64,000 nt of DNA from JBFMCC01 sp034435275 (GCA_034435275.1 DAOTXP010000084.1:1-64000), one strand, 5' to 3'; counted from the stretch's first letter, positions 50,428 to 59,564 are shown. Numbers and translations: made by a program. Notes: generated by a model from the sequence alone, not told the origin.

Positions 50428-52619
50428 TGCCCGAGACTCCCCGCCGCACGCCGCGCAAATACCGGCAAGATGAACTTCCCGGCGACTGGCTCGACCGGCT
50501 GGCGCGTTTCAACCTGCACTTTGGGCGTTTTGCCCGGGACGCCGTGGGCGTTCTCCTCGCCGCGCTGGCGGTCATGTCTCTGCTTGCGCTGTGGAAGGTG
50601 ACAGAAGGCTTTTTACTCACCCCTTGGGCAACTTCGCTCCGACTGTGGTTTGGATGGGGCGCCTATCTCATGGCCGCGGCGATTGGATTTGGCGGACTCT
50701 TCCTCCTGCGCCGCGAGGGCGGATCGTTTTCCTGGGGACGGCTGGTTGCTCTCGAACTCGCCGCGCTCCTGACCCTGGGCCTGCTCGCCGCGGTGGGCGG
50801 GCGTGACCTTACCCGCGCCGAACTCGGCATGGACGGCGGGCGCATCGGCTGGGGTCTTGCCAATTTTTTCGCCCTCTTCGGAGGGCCGGTATGGGGAACA
50901 TTGATTCTGACTCTTCTCTGGCTGTTGGCCGTCATGGGCGGATTCAATCTCTGGGCCCGGCTGGAAACGTGGCTCATGCAATTAGCCGGGCAGGTTCCGC
51001 CTCCTGAACTTGCTCCGCTGGATGAAGAGGAACAACCACGCGCCCGGCGAACGCGCGCCACCTCCCAGAAGAAAAAGCCCTCCCCACTTCCGCCCGAATT
51101 TCGCAAGTCCCTGCCCATGCCGGATAAAGCCGATGAGCGTCCGGCGAAACCGCCGCCTCGCGGACAGCGGCTTCCGCCACTCAATCTCCTGCTTGGCGAA
51201 CAATCCAATCGCCCCGACGAACGTACCATCAACCAGACTGCGGGCATGATCGAAAAGACGCTCTCCGAGTTCGGCATCCCGGCGCAGGTGATCGGGTTTA
51301 AAGTCGGCCCGTCGGTTACGCAGTTCGCGGTCCAGCCGGGCTTTATCAAGAAGCCGGGCACCAACGAGGAAGATGTCCAGCAAATGAAGGTACGCGTGGC
51401 GCAGATCGCCGCCCTGCAAAAGGACCTGACCCTCGCGCTTTCCGCCGAGCGCCTGCGCATTGAGGCGCCGGTGCCGGGCAAGCCCTATGTCGGCATCGAG
51501 GTGCCCAACCCGCGCGCCTCGGTAGTACGGCTGCGCCCCATCCTTGAAACGGACGCATTCTACCGCGTGAACTCTCCGCTGGCGATTGCCCTGGGCCGTG
51601 ACGTGTCGGGCCAGCCCGTCGTCGCGGACCTGGCGCGTATGCCGCACCTGCTCATCGCCGGCGCGACGGGTACGGGCAAGTCCGTCTGCATTACGGCTAT
51701 TGCGGCCTGTCTTGCCATGAACAACGCGCCCGAGGATTTGCGGCTGGTGATGATCGATTCCAAGATGGTCGAGTTACTGCGATATAACGGGTTGCCGCAT
51801 TTATACGGGAAGGTCGAAACGGATATTGACCGCATTATGGGCGTGCTGCGCTGGGTGGTGGTCGAAATGGAACACCGCTATCGCCTGCTCGAAGCTGCCC
51901 GTGCCCGTGACCTCGACGCTTATAATCGCAAACTCGCCCGCCGCAAGGAAGGCGTCACGCCGTTGCCGCGCATTGTTATCATCATTGATGAGTTGGCCGA
52001 CCTGATGATGTCTGCTCCTGACCAAACCGAGCACAGTCTCGTGCGGCTGGCCCAGATGGCGCGCGCTACCGGGATTCATTTGGTGGTTGCCACCCAGCGC
52101 CCAAGCACGGATGTGGTTACGGGTCTCATCAAGGCCAACTTCCCGGCGCGGCTCGCGTTTTCGGTCGCCTCCTCTGTGGACTCGCGCGTGATTCTCGACG
52201 CCACCGGCGCGGAGACCCTGCTCGGCCGCGGCGACATGCTCTTCCTCAACCCGGAGGTCGGCAGCCCCCTGCGCGCTCAGGGCGTGATGGTCACTGACCA
52301 GGAGATCGAGCGGCTGATCGGTCACTGGCAGAAGATGACGATCTACTCAGAGGAAAATCCGCCCTGGGAAAAACTCCTGACAGAGCCTGCCGAGGACGAA
52401 GACGATGGCCTGCTCGAGCAGGCTGCTTCCATTGTCCAAAGCACACAAAGGGCGTCTGCTTCGTTATTACAGCGCCGTCTGCGCATCGGTTATCCGCGCG
52501 CCGCGCGCCTGCTCGATCAACTCGAAGAGATGGGGGTGGTGGGACCGTCGCAGGGCGGCGGACGCGAGCGCGAAGTCCTGGTTGACCCGGACGATGAGGA
52601 CGAAACCGAAGACGAATAG
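50427..52619 (+). CDS. ftsK: FtsK/SpoIIIE DNA translocase
   Basis: 730 residues. Four membrane segments (about 35-55, 70-90, 105-125, 145-170), a basic Pro-rich linker (about 190-265), the motor domain with Walker A LIAGATGTGKS and Walker B IVIIIDELADLMM, and a C-terminal gamma winged helix (about 650-715, SASLLQRRLRIGYPRAARLLDQLEEMG). It moves chromosomal DNA at the septum. The ATG shares one base with the S1 gene's stop (TGATG), so the two are coupled. Confidence 0.96.
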   Translation: MPETPRRTPRKYRQDELPGDWLDRLARFNLHFGRFARDAVGVLLAALAVMSLLALWKVTEGFLLTPWATSLRLWFGWGAYLMAAAIGFGGLFLLRREGGSFSWGRLVALELAALLTLGLLAAVGGRDLTRAELGMDGGRIGWGLANFFALFGGPVWGTLILTLLWLLAVMGGFNLWARLETWLMQLAGQVPPPELAPLDEEEQPRARRTRATSQKKKPSPLPPEFRKSLPMPDKADERPAKPPPRGQRLPPLNLLLGEQSNRPDERTINQTAGMIEKTLSEFGIPAQVIGFKVGPSVTQFAVQPGFIKKPGTNEEDVQQMKVRVAQIAALQKDLTLALSAERLRIEAPVPGKPYVGIEVPNPRASVVRLRPILETDAFYRVNSPLAIALGRDVSGQPVVADLARMPHLLIAGATGTGKSVCITAIAACLAMNNAPEDLRLVMIDSKMVELLRYNGLPHLYGKVETDIDRIMGVLRWVVVEMEHRYRLLEAARARDLDAYNRKLARRKEGVTPLPRIVIIIDELADLMMSAPDQTEHSLVRLAQMARATGIHLVVATQRPSTDVVTGLIKANFPARLAFSVASSVDSRVILDATGAETLLGRGDMLFLNPEVGSPLRAQGVMVTDQEIERLIGHWQKMTIYSEENPPWEKLLTEPAEDEDDGLLEQAASIVQSTQRASASLLQRRLRIGYPRAARLLDQLEEMGVVGPSQGGGREREVLVDPDDEDETEDE

Positions 52620-52700
52620 TCCGCCTTGCTATTTTGACAGTTGGCTTCTGAAAGGAATGTTGTGTAGTATGATTGCCCAATCTCACGCGGAGAATGATAC

Positions 52701-53333
52701 GTGTCGATTCCATCGAATGATCGGTCTGTAGTGACTTTATCTGATCGCATGCGCCGCCTTTTCAAGGGCGTGCTCGATCCGATCGCGGGGTTCTTGAATC
52801 GCCTCGGCCTGACGCCCAACATGGTTACCTTTCTCGGCCTCGCGGGATCGTTCGTCGGGGCTCTCTTCATTGCGCGCGGCGAAATGACGATTGCCGGTTT
52901 CGTCATTCTTCTGGCCGGGCCGATTGACGCACTGGACGGCGCCATGGCTCGTCTGCGCGGCGAACCGAGCGATTTCGGCGGTTTCATTGACTCCGTCACC
53001 GACCGTTATTCCGAACTGCTTATCTTCGGAGGGTTGACCTATCATTTCTTTCAACAGGCCGATCTTCTGGCCGTCATGCTTACTTTTACAGCCGCAGCCG
53101 GTTCGGTGCTGGTTTCGTATGTGAAGGCCCGCGCCGAGGGACTTGGCTTCCAGGCCAAAGTCGGAATGTTGACGCGGCTGGAGCGTTATCTTGTCCTGAT
53201 TCCGTCACTGGTCTTTAATGTTCCGCTGGTCGCCGTGTGGATCATGGCGGTCTTTACCAATTTCACTGCGCTCCAGCGCATTTTGCATGTCCGCGCCCAG
53301 GCACACAGGGAGATGAAAGCGGGACGCGGGTAA
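52701..53333 (+). CDS. CDP-alcohol phosphatidyltransferase
   Basis: 210 residues, about six membrane segments. The full signature is present: DALDGAMAR, then eight residues, then GGFIDSVTDR. It joins a CDP-lipid to an alcohol to make a phospholipid; inositol phosphate or glycerol phosphate are plausible, but the acceptor is not evident. GTG 52701 with GCGGAG upstream. It is 20 bases before lgt, forming a lipid pair. Confidence 0.9.
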   Translation: MSIPSNDRSVVTLSDRMRRLFKGVLDPIAGFLNRLGLTPNMVTFLGLAGSFVGALFIARGEMTIAGFVILLAGPIDALDGAMARLRGEPSDFGGFIDSVTDRYSELLIFGGLTYHFFQQADLLAVMLTFTAAAGSVLVSYVKARAEGLGFQAKVGMLTRLERYLVLIPSLVFNVPLVAVWIMAVFTNFTALQRILHVRAQAHREMKAGRG

Positions 53334-53352
53334 GTGCGAATTTGGAGATCAC

Positions 53353-54147
53353 ATGCCCGAAGGTTTTTACATCGGCCCTTTGTTCGTCCGTTTTTACGGC
53401 ATCCTGCTTATGCTTGGCGCGGTAGCGGGCGGCTGGCTCGCGACTCGTGAGGCAAAGCGGCGCGGACACGATCCTGAGATTGTCTGGGATCTGCTGATCT
53501 ATCTCATTATCGGCGGCGTCGTGGGGGCGCGCCTGTGGCATATCTTCACCCCTCCGCCTTCTTCCATTGAGCAGGGGATTACAACCGCCTGGTATCTCAC
53601 GCATCCGCTCGACGCGCTGGCGGTCTGGGAGGGGGGATTGGGCATCCCGGGCGCGGTCCTCGGCGGCGCGGCGGTGCTGTATTTTTACGCGCGCAAACGT
53701 GGATTGAGTTTCGCCGAGTGGGTTGATATCGGCGCGCCCAGTCTCGCACTCGGACAAGCCATTGGCCGCTGGGGCAACTTCTTCAATCAGGAACTATACG
53801 GCATGCCCACCGACCTGCCGTGGAAAATCTACATTGATCCCATGCACCGCGTCCGAGGCTTTGAAACGGTGGAGTATTTTCATCCTCTGTTTCTCTACGA
53901 ATCCCTGTTGAGCCTTGCTAACATGTTGCTCCTGCTCTGGCTGGGACGTCGTCATGCCGAAGCCCTCAAAGCGGGCGACCTGTTCCTGGTTTATCTCATC
54001 CTGTATCCCGTCGAGCGATTTGTTCTCGATTTTTTGCGCCTCGACGCGTCCCTGGTGAGCGGCATCAATCCCAACCAGACGGTCATGGCTGTGGTCGCAC
54101 TGGCCGCGGCCGCCGCGCTGGTTCTGCGCCATCGCCGCGCTTCGTAA
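53353..54147 (+). CDS. lgt: Prolipoprotein diacylglyceryl transferase
   Basis: 264 residues with about seven membrane segments. Lgt signature IGRWGNFFNQELYG, with YGILLMLGAVAGG, GGLGIPGAVLGG, FHPLFLYES and the later Arg region VERFVLDFLRLD. It moves diacylglycerol from a phospholipid onto the lipobox Cys. GGAG lies nine bases before the ATG. Confidence 0.95.
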   Translation: MPEGFYIGPLFVRFYGILLMLGAVAGGWLATREAKRRGHDPEIVWDLLIYLIIGGVVGARLWHIFTPPPSSIEQGITTAWYLTHPLDALAVWEGGLGIPGAVLGGAAVLYFYARKRGLSFAEWVDIGAPSLALGQAIGRWGNFFNQELYGMPTDLPWKIYIDPMHRVRGFETVEYFHPLFLYESLLSLANMLLLLWLGRRHAEALKAGDLFLVYLILYPVERFVLDFLRLDASLVSGINPNQTVMAVVALAAAAALVLRHRRAS

Positions 54148-54206
54148 TCGGCGGGACTGTTGTCTTATTGTGACGTGTGCCTTTAACATGCTATGCTGGA
54201 TAAAAC

Positions 54207-55136
54207 ATGATTGAAACGAATGATTTGACCAAATATTTTGGCGACTTCAAGGCCGTGGAAGGCGTCACCCTGACCATTCAGCCGGGGCAGATTCTGGCCA
54301 TCCTCGGCCAGAACGGCGCAGGCAAGACCACCACCGTACGGATGCTCACGGCGCTCCTCACCCCGACCCGCGGCTGGGCGCGCGTGGCGGGATACGACGT
54401 CGCCACCCGCGGCGCGGACGTGCGCGCCTCCATCGGCGTGCTGACCGAACAGCACGGCCTGTATGTCCGCATGACCGGCAGTGAATATCTGGATTTCTTC
54501 GGTGCGGTCTATAGTCTGGCCCCTGCGACCTGCGCCAGGCGCAAGGCGTACCTTCTCGACTATTTCGGTCTCGCCGAGTCAGTCAACCGGCGCATCGGCG
54601 AGTACTCCAAGGGCATGAAGCAAAAACTGGCGCTGGCGCGGGCCTTGATGCACGAGCCGCCCGTCCTGCTCCTGGATGAGCCCACCTCCGCCATGGATCC
54701 CGAGTCGGCGCGGCTGGTGCGGGACGAGATTGCCAATTTGCGCTCCTCCCAGCGGACGATTGTCATTTGCACGCACAACCTGGCCGAGGCCGAGGCGCTT
54801 GCAGATGTGGTGGCGATCATCTATCGCGGCCGCATTTTGCTCAGCGGGACCATGGATGAACTCAAACAGAAGATCCTTGGGCCGCGCGAATACGAAGTGC
54901 TGTTTTCACAGCCGTGGGAACTGAACGGCTTAAAACTGCCCGATGGCATCGCCCTCAGCCGGAGCGAAGCAACGCGCATCCGTTTTCGGGTGGAGGAGCC
55001 TCGCGCGGCGAACCCGCCTCTCGTCCAGGAATTGACGCGGCGCGGCGCGCCCGTCATGGCTGTACAGGAGGTCCCGCGTACGCTGGAACAGGTCTATCTC
55101 AAAATCATGGCCGAGGCGCAGGCGGTGATGCAATGA
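54207..55136 (+). CDS. ABC-2-type transporter ATPase
   Basis: 309 residues. Walker A LGQNGAGKTTTVRML, signature YSKGMKQKLALARAL, Walker B PVLLLDEPTSAMDPES, H-loop CTHNL. The C-terminal 80 residues are the accessory part found in CcmA/NatA-like exporter ATPases. It works with the permease whose ATG overlaps its stop (55133-55136). Export substrate unknown. A weak promoter (TTGTGA / TATGCT) may lie in the preceding gap. Confidence 0.93.
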   Translation: MIETNDLTKYFGDFKAVEGVTLTIQPGQILAILGQNGAGKTTTVRMLTALLTPTRGWARVAGYDVATRGADVRASIGVLTEQHGLYVRMTGSEYLDFFGAVYSLAPATCARRKAYLLDYFGLAESVNRRIGEYSKGMKQKLALARALMHEPPVLLLDEPTSAMDPESARLVRDEIANLRSSQRTIVICTHNLAEAEALADVVAIIYRGRILLSGTMDELKQKILGPREYEVLFSQPWELNGLKLPDGIALSRSEATRIRFRVEEPRAANPPLVQELTRRGAPVMAVQEVPRTLEQVYLKIMAEAQAVMQ

Positions 55137-56566
55137 CACGCCAGAACTTTTCACTCGTCTGGCTGATCAGCCGCCGCGAACTGCGCGACCAGCTGCGCGA
55201 TTGGCGCGTGCTGTTCCCGTTGATCGTGCTCACGCTGGCTTTTCCGTTCCTGATGAACGAAGTGGCGCGGCAGGCGGTCGAATACGCCAATCAATACGGG
55301 GGCAACCTCATCATTGATCGTCTGGTGCCGTTCTCGATATTAATCATCGGATTCTTTCCGATCACGGTTTCACTGGTGGTGGCGCTCGAGTCGTTCGTGG
55401 GCGAAAAGGAACGCGGCACGATCGAGCCTCTTTTGAGCACACCCTTGTATGATTATCAGTTGTACTTTGGCAAGCTTGCAGTGGGAATCATCACGCCGCT
55501 CGTCGCGAGTTTTATTGCCATTGGCTTGTATCTGATCATTGTCTCGCGGCAGGACATTGCCATGCCAGACCCTGCCGTGATGACCCAGTTGATCCTGCTG
55601 ACGATTTCGCACGCGGTCCTGATGGTGAGCGCCGCGATCGTCTTCTCTGTACAGTCCACGTCGGTCAAAGCGGCGAATCTACTGGCATCTTTCATCGTCA
55701 TCCCTGTTGCCATCCTCATGCAGGGCGAGACGGTGCTCCTGTTCTGGGGCAATAATCAGGTCTTGTGGCTGGCTGTGGTGGCGGTACTTATCCTGGCCGG
55801 GCTGCTGATCCGCGTTGGGCTGGCGCATTTTCAGCGCGAGTACCTGCTTGGCCGTGAGATTGATATGCTGAACCTGCGTTGGATGGCGCGTTCATTCTGG
55901 CGCGCTTTCAAAGGCGAGGCGCAGTCGCTGGGCGGCTGGTACCGTCATTTGGTCGGCGGCACACTTCGGAAAATGAGTCCGTCCATCCTGGTGCTGGCTG
56001 TCCTGGCCGTGGCAAGTTTCTTTTGGGGCCTGGAATGGACGAATCAGAACGTTGGCGACATCATCGAAAAAGCCAATCCTGAACAGGTGGCTGACATCCG
56101 GAAGGAAATCGGCGAGACCCTGACGTTGGGCGAGTTCAACTTCGATATCAGCGCGCCCGCGCTCTTTCTGCACAACATGCAGGCTGTATTGACTATTGGA
56201 CTACTGGGTTTGTTTTCGTTCAGTGTGCTCGGCATGATCGCATACCTGATCAACATTGGCGTGGTCGGTGTCTTGCTTGGATTGTTCGACCTGATGGGAC
56301 AGTCTCCTTGGTTAATGTTGGTTGCAGGCATCCTGCCGCACGGCATCTTCGAGATTCCCGCCCTCGTACTTTCGAGCGCGGCGGTCTTGCAGTTAGGCGT
56401 CGTGCTGGTGACGCCGCAGATGGGCAAGACCATCGGCGAGGTCCTGATCGAGGCGGTGGCGCACTGGGCGCGCGTCATCGTCGGGCTGGTGATTCCGTTG
56501 CTGGCGGTGGCGGCCGTCGTCGAGGTGTACGTCACTCCGCGTTTGCTGGCATACATTATCGGATAA
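55133..56566 (+). CDS. ABC-2 permease fused to a SpoIIM domain
   Basis: 477 residues. Part 1 (about 1-255) is an ABC-2 / NatB-like permease: ISRRELRDQLRDWRVL, a first segment, then ALESFVGEKERGTIEPLLSTP and about five more segments. Part 2 (about 285-477) matches SpoIIM (DUF95): FLHNMQAVLTIGLLG, INIGVVGVLLG, ILPHGIFEIPALVLSSAA. A hydrophilic loop (about 255-285) joins them. SpoIIM takes part in engulfment in sporulating bacteria, but SpoIIM-like proteins also occur in non-sporulating ones beside ABC-2 genes. A frame begins at 54914; ATG 55133 (ATGA overlap) is the start. Confidence 0.85.
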   Translation: MTRQNFSLVWLISRRELRDQLRDWRVLFPLIVLTLAFPFLMNEVARQAVEYANQYGGNLIIDRLVPFSILIIGFFPITVSLVVALESFVGEKERGTIEPLLSTPLYDYQLYFGKLAVGIITPLVASFIAIGLYLIIVSRQDIAMPDPAVMTQLILLTISHAVLMVSAAIVFSVQSTSVKAANLLASFIVIPVAILMQGETVLLFWGNNQVLWLAVVAVLILAGLLIRVGLAHFQREYLLGREIDMLNLRWMARSFWRAFKGEAQSLGGWYRHLVGGTLRKMSPSILVLAVLAVASFFWGLEWTNQNVGDIIEKANPEQVADIRKEIGETLTLGEFNFDISAPALFLHNMQAVLTIGLLGLFSFSVLGMIAYLINIGVVGVLLGLFDLMGQSPWLMLVAGILPHGIFEIPALVLSSAAVLQLGVVLVTPQMGKTIGEVLIEAVAHWARVIVGLVIPLLAVAAVVEVYVTPRLLAYIIG

Positions 56567-56576
56567 AGGGACGTCC

Positions 56577-57332
56577 ATGGCCAAAGTCATTATCCTCGGT
56601 TCGTCGAACGCCATCCCTCATAAAAACCACGAGAACACTCACATGGTCGTCGTGGGCAAACAACGCACGGTGATGATTGACTGCGTCAGCACGCCGGTGT
56701 TGCGGCTGGAGCAGGCAGGCGTGGATTTCAATAACCTGACGGATCTGATCCTGACCCATTTTCATCCCGATCACGTCTCCGGTGTTCCATTATTGTTGAT
56801 GGATATGTGGCTGATGGGACGCAAGCGGCCGCTCAACATCTACGGTCTTCATCACACCCTTGACCGCATCGAAGACCTGATGGGTTTTTATGAATGGGAA
56901 AGCTGGCCCGATTTCTTCCCCGTCTCGTTCACGCGCCTGCCTGCGGCTGAGATGACCCCCGTGCTGGATTGCGACGAATTCAGCTTTTATTCTTCCCCGG
57001 TGCGGCACCTCGTGCCGACCATTGGTCTCAGGGTTGTATTCAAACAGAACAAAAAAATCATGGCGTACTCGTGCGATACCGAGCCTTGCGAGGAAGTCAT
57101 CCGACTCGCGGAAGGAGCGGACGCGTTGATCCACGAATCATCGGGCGCCTCGCGAGGACATTCGTCGCCTGCGCAGGCGGGCGAGGTGGCTTCGCAGGCG
57201 GAGGTCGGGCGGCTGTACTTGATTCACTACCCGAATGGTTCGTTTCGGACGGCGGACCTGGTGGCCGAGGCGAAAAAGAACTTCCAGGGACAGGTCGCCC
57301 TGGCTGAAGATTTCATGACGCTGGAGTTTTGA
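56577..57332 (+). CDS. Metallo-beta-lactamase-fold hydrolase (RNase Z-like)
   Basis: 251 residues. Zinc motif THFHPDHVSG, with VMIDCVSTPVLRL ahead and MAYSCDTEPC and ALIHESSG after, in the order seen in RNase Z/ElaC-like proteins; the HxxE-type exosite arm is not evident, so tRNA processing is uncertain. Eleven bases after the permease gene. Confidence 0.85.
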   Translation: MAKVIILGSSNAIPHKNHENTHMVVVGKQRTVMIDCVSTPVLRLEQAGVDFNNLTDLILTHFHPDHVSGVPLLLMDMWLMGRKRPLNIYGLHHTLDRIEDLMGFYEWESWPDFFPVSFTRLPAAEMTPVLDCDEFSFYSSPVRHLVPTIGLRVVFKQNKKIMAYSCDTEPCEEVIRLAEGADALIHESSGASRGHSSPAQAGEVASQAEVGRLYLIHYPNGSFRTADLVAEAKKNFQGQVALAEDFMTLEF

Positions 57333-57452
57333 ATGATGTTGCAGGGAGGCTTCCATCGTTTATTTTGCGCTCGGCCTCTTGCAAAAGTGCTCCTGCTGCC
57401 GTCCCCGGCGGCGAGGACGGCGCCTTGAAATACGTTTGCGCCAGGACAGATC

Positions 57453-57486
57453 AAAAAGCCGCTTCCTTCTGGGAAACGGCTTTTTT
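57453..57486. terminator. Bidirectional terminator between MBL and HNH genes
   Basis: Nine-base arms (57453-57461, 57477-57485), extended inside by TTCC with GGAA; A-rich left end and T-rich right end. Bases 57333-57452 before it hold two small GC hairpins and no gene. Confidence 0.85.
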
Positions 57487-57988
57487 ACCAGCCTTCGATG
57501 AACGGAAGCCACTCCTGGTATTCGTTCATATGGCGGCCAAAAATGTACGCCGCGTTGGCGGGTGGTTCCTTCGGAATGCGCAGAAGCGACATGTGCACTT
57601 CCTCGGGCTTGCGGCCACCCTTGCGGTGATTGCAGGTGGGACAGGCCGCCACCACGTTGGTCCACACGTGCTCGCCCCCCAGGTGTCGTGGATGGACGTG
57701 GTCCACTGTCAGGCTTCCATCCCGGCGGCCGCAGTACTGGCAGGTATAATTATCACGGCGGAAGACTTCGCGTCGGGTCAGTTTGACGCGCGGCCGCGGG
57801 CGGTGGATCATGAACTCGAGGCGGATGACCGACGGGCGCGGCAGGGACAGGCTCACGGTCTGGATGTGGCCGCGGCCGTTCACGACCATATCGGCTTTCC
57901 CCGCAAGAATCAGCCCGATGGCCCGCCGGGTATTACATACGTTGATTGGCTCGAAGTTCGCGTTGAGCACGAGAACAGGCTCGTTCAT
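57485..57988 (-). CDS. HNH endonuclease
   Basis: 167 residues. HNH core is CQYCGRRDGSLTVDHVHPRHLGG followed by WTNVVAACPTCNHRKGG: two zinc CxxC pairs and the DHVHP catalytic His. The N-terminal part (VLVLNANFEPINVCNTRRAIGLILAGKADMV) is typical of a widespread stand-alone HNH family in Chloroflexota, Cyanobacteria and others whose role is unknown. No phage genes surround it. Confidence 0.9.
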   Translation of the reverse strand: MNEPVLVLNANFEPINVCNTRRAIGLILAGKADMVVNGRGHIQTVSLSLPRPSVIRLEFMIHRPRPRVKLTRREVFRRDNYTCQYCGRRDGSLTVDHVHPRHLGGEHVWTNVVAACPTCNHRKGGRKPEEVHMSLLRIPKEPPANAAYIFGRHMNEYQEWLPFIEGW

Positions 57989-58007
57989 GGAGCCTCCACA
58001 AGGGCTG

Positions 58008-58037
58008 ATTATAATGCCGGTTGGATAAACTCGTAAA
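58008..58037 (-). promoter_or_regulatory. HNH promoter in a shared divergent region
   Basis: Minus strand TTTACG (58037-58032), 18-base spacer, TATAAT (58013-58008). The plus strand also reads TATAAT at 58010-58015, so the palindrome ATTATAAT can serve both the HNH gene and the epimerase gene. Confidence 0.5.
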
Positions 58038-58071
58038 CCGTGACTTTCGTAACGACCATGGAGATTCTGGG

Positions 58072-58983
58072 ATGAAAGTGTTGATCGCCGGTGGAAGCGG
58101 CCTGATCGGCCGGGCGCTGACCCGTTCGCTGCTTGCCGACGGGCATCGGGTGTGGATTTTGACGCGCTCGCCGTCGAAGGCGCGCCTGCCCGAAGGCGCG
58201 ATTGCCGTGGGCTGGGATGCGCGCACGCCGCGCGACTGGGGGGAGTGGGTCAGTGAAATGGATATCGTTGTGAATCTGGCGGGCGAGATTCTGGCAAACT
58301 GGCCGTGGACGAAGGCAAAGAAACGGAAGTTCATGAACAGCCGCGTGGACGCCTCGCGGGCGATGGCCGAGGAGATTCGCGCCGCGTCGCCGCGCCCGAA
58401 GGTTTTCGTTCAGGGCTCGGCAATGGGGTTTTACGGCCCGCATTCTTCCGAGGAACGCGTGACAGAAGACTTTCCGCCAGCGGATGATTTTGGTGCGCGT
58501 ATTTGCAGGAATAACGAGGCCGCATCGAATTCGGTTGAAGAAATGGGCGTTCGGCGCGTGATCCTTCGTTCTTCCATTGTGTTGTCGCGGCGGAACTTGA
58601 TCCTGATGTTGATGGCATTGCCCGCGCAACTATTCTTCGGTGGAAAGTTGGGCAGCGGAAGGCAGGGCTTCTCGTGGATTCACATTGACGACCACGTTGC
58701 GGCCATCCGCTTTTTGATGGAAAACGAAAACGCGCGCGGCGCGTTCAACCTGGCCGCGCCGAATCCTGTTAGCAGTGAAGAGTTTCTTCGCGCGATTGCA
58801 AAAGTCCTCAAGCGTCCGTTCTGGTTTCCCGTGCCCTCGTTCTTGTTGAAACTCCTGTTGGGCGAGATGAGTTCGATGGTTCTCGAAGGCCAATACGTCG
58901 TGCCGAAACGATTGCAGGCAATGGGATTCAAATTCAAGTTCGAGCAGGCCGAGTCGGCGCTGAGGGATTTGTATAAAAGGTAA
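58072..58983 (+). CDS. TIGR01777-family NAD(P)-dependent epimerase
   Basis: 303 residues, extended SDR fold. Nucleotide motif MKVLIAGGSGLIGRALT, IVVNLAGE, WTKAKKRKFMNSRVDASRAMAE, QGSAMGFYG and GKLGSGRQGFSWIHIDDHVAAI are family marks. Substrate is unknown. A TTG at 58021 also opens the frame, five bases after a TATAAT; ATG 58072 is preferred because GGAG lies eight bases before it and MKVLIAGG is the usual start. Confidence 0.92.
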   Translation: MKVLIAGGSGLIGRALTRSLLADGHRVWILTRSPSKARLPEGAIAVGWDARTPRDWGEWVSEMDIVVNLAGEILANWPWTKAKKRKFMNSRVDASRAMAEEIRAASPRPKVFVQGSAMGFYGPHSSEERVTEDFPPADDFGARICRNNEAASNSVEEMGVRRVILRSSIVLSRRNLILMLMALPAQLFFGGKLGSGRQGFSWIHIDDHVAAIRFLMENENARGAFNLAAPNPVSSEEFLRAIAKVLKRPFWFPVPSFLLKLLLGEMSSMVLEGQYVVPKRLQAMGFKFKFEQAESALRDLYKR

Positions 58984-58987
58984 GTGT

Positions 58988-59002
58988 TATAATGTCGCCA
59001 TG
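58988..59002 (+). promoter_or_regulatory. Leaderless-type promoter for PH-like protein gene
   Basis: TATAAT (58988-58993) with TGT before it (extended -10), then six bases to ATG 59000. No ribosome site is present. Confidence 0.52.
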
Positions 59003-59503
59003 CCGGAGGATCGTGAGTTTCGTCCCGAAATACTGCCTCGCCGCGGGGAATTAACCGCGTGGGGATTGAGCGTCGGCTTGACCGTTCTGATGCTGGTCTT
59101 CAACAGCCGATGGGGCGCAGTGCCGGGCTTCGTGTGGGCGTTTCTGACTTTTCTGCTCTTTTCCGCATCCAGCATTTCTCTTGGCAACTGGGTGGACCGC
59201 CGCACGGTGATACGTCTCGGGGCGGACGGAATCCACTTCGAGAATGGGCTCCGCTCGGTGTCGCTGACCTGGCCCGAGGTCCAGAACGTGGCGGTGATCG
59301 CCTCGCGTGCGGGAAGGCGGGTTCAGGTCCAAAGTGAGAAATCCCACTTCACGTTCAAGTTGTACAGCGAGACCAGCCTGCTCGGTCAAACGATGCGCTC
59401 TGGCTTCGCGGGCGGCCAGGAAATTCTGGATACGGTGTTGAAGTCCAGTAATTTGAAATTGCAGAGCGACGCGCAGGGCGTGCATTATTACGGCCGTGTT
59501 TGA
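59000..59503 (+). CDS. Membrane protein with PH-like domain
   Basis: 167 residues. Two hydrophobic segments (about 19-35 and 42-60) form a hairpin, then about 100 residues of beta character (RRTVIRLGADGIHFENGLRSVSLTWPEVQNVAVI) as in bacterial PH/DUF-type domains. Start ATG 59000. Function unknown. It is followed by the tyrS leader hairpins. Confidence 0.68.
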   Translation: MPEDREFRPEILPRRGELTAWGLSVGLTVLMLVFNSRWGAVPGFVWAFLTFLLFSASSISLGNWVDRRTVIRLGADGIHFENGLRSVSLTWPEVQNVAVIASRAGRRVQVQSEKSHFTFKLYSETSLLGQTMRSGFAGGQEILDTVLKSSNLKLQSDAQGVHYYGRV

Positions 59504-59506
59504 GCG

Positions 59507-59564
59507 CGTTTTACGTTTGCCAGTGACGCATCACGGGAACGTAAAACGTGATGCGTAATTTTTT
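59507..59564 (+). promoter_or_regulatory. Interleaved hairpins / terminator in the tyrS leader
   Basis: Arm A 59507-59517 is a perfect 11-base complement of A' 59538-59548. Arm B 59526-59535 is a perfect 10-base complement of B' 59547-59556, which is followed by six Ts (59559-59564). The order A-B-A'-B' means a pseudoknot or two competing hairpins. B:B' alone is a good terminator for the preceding gene; A:A' would take two of its bases. Confidence 0.65.

Noticed and set aside
57485..57988. HNH gene as a sign of a prophage or intron
   Set aside because: No phage, intron or inverted repeats surround it, and this stand-alone HNH family is common on chromosomes.
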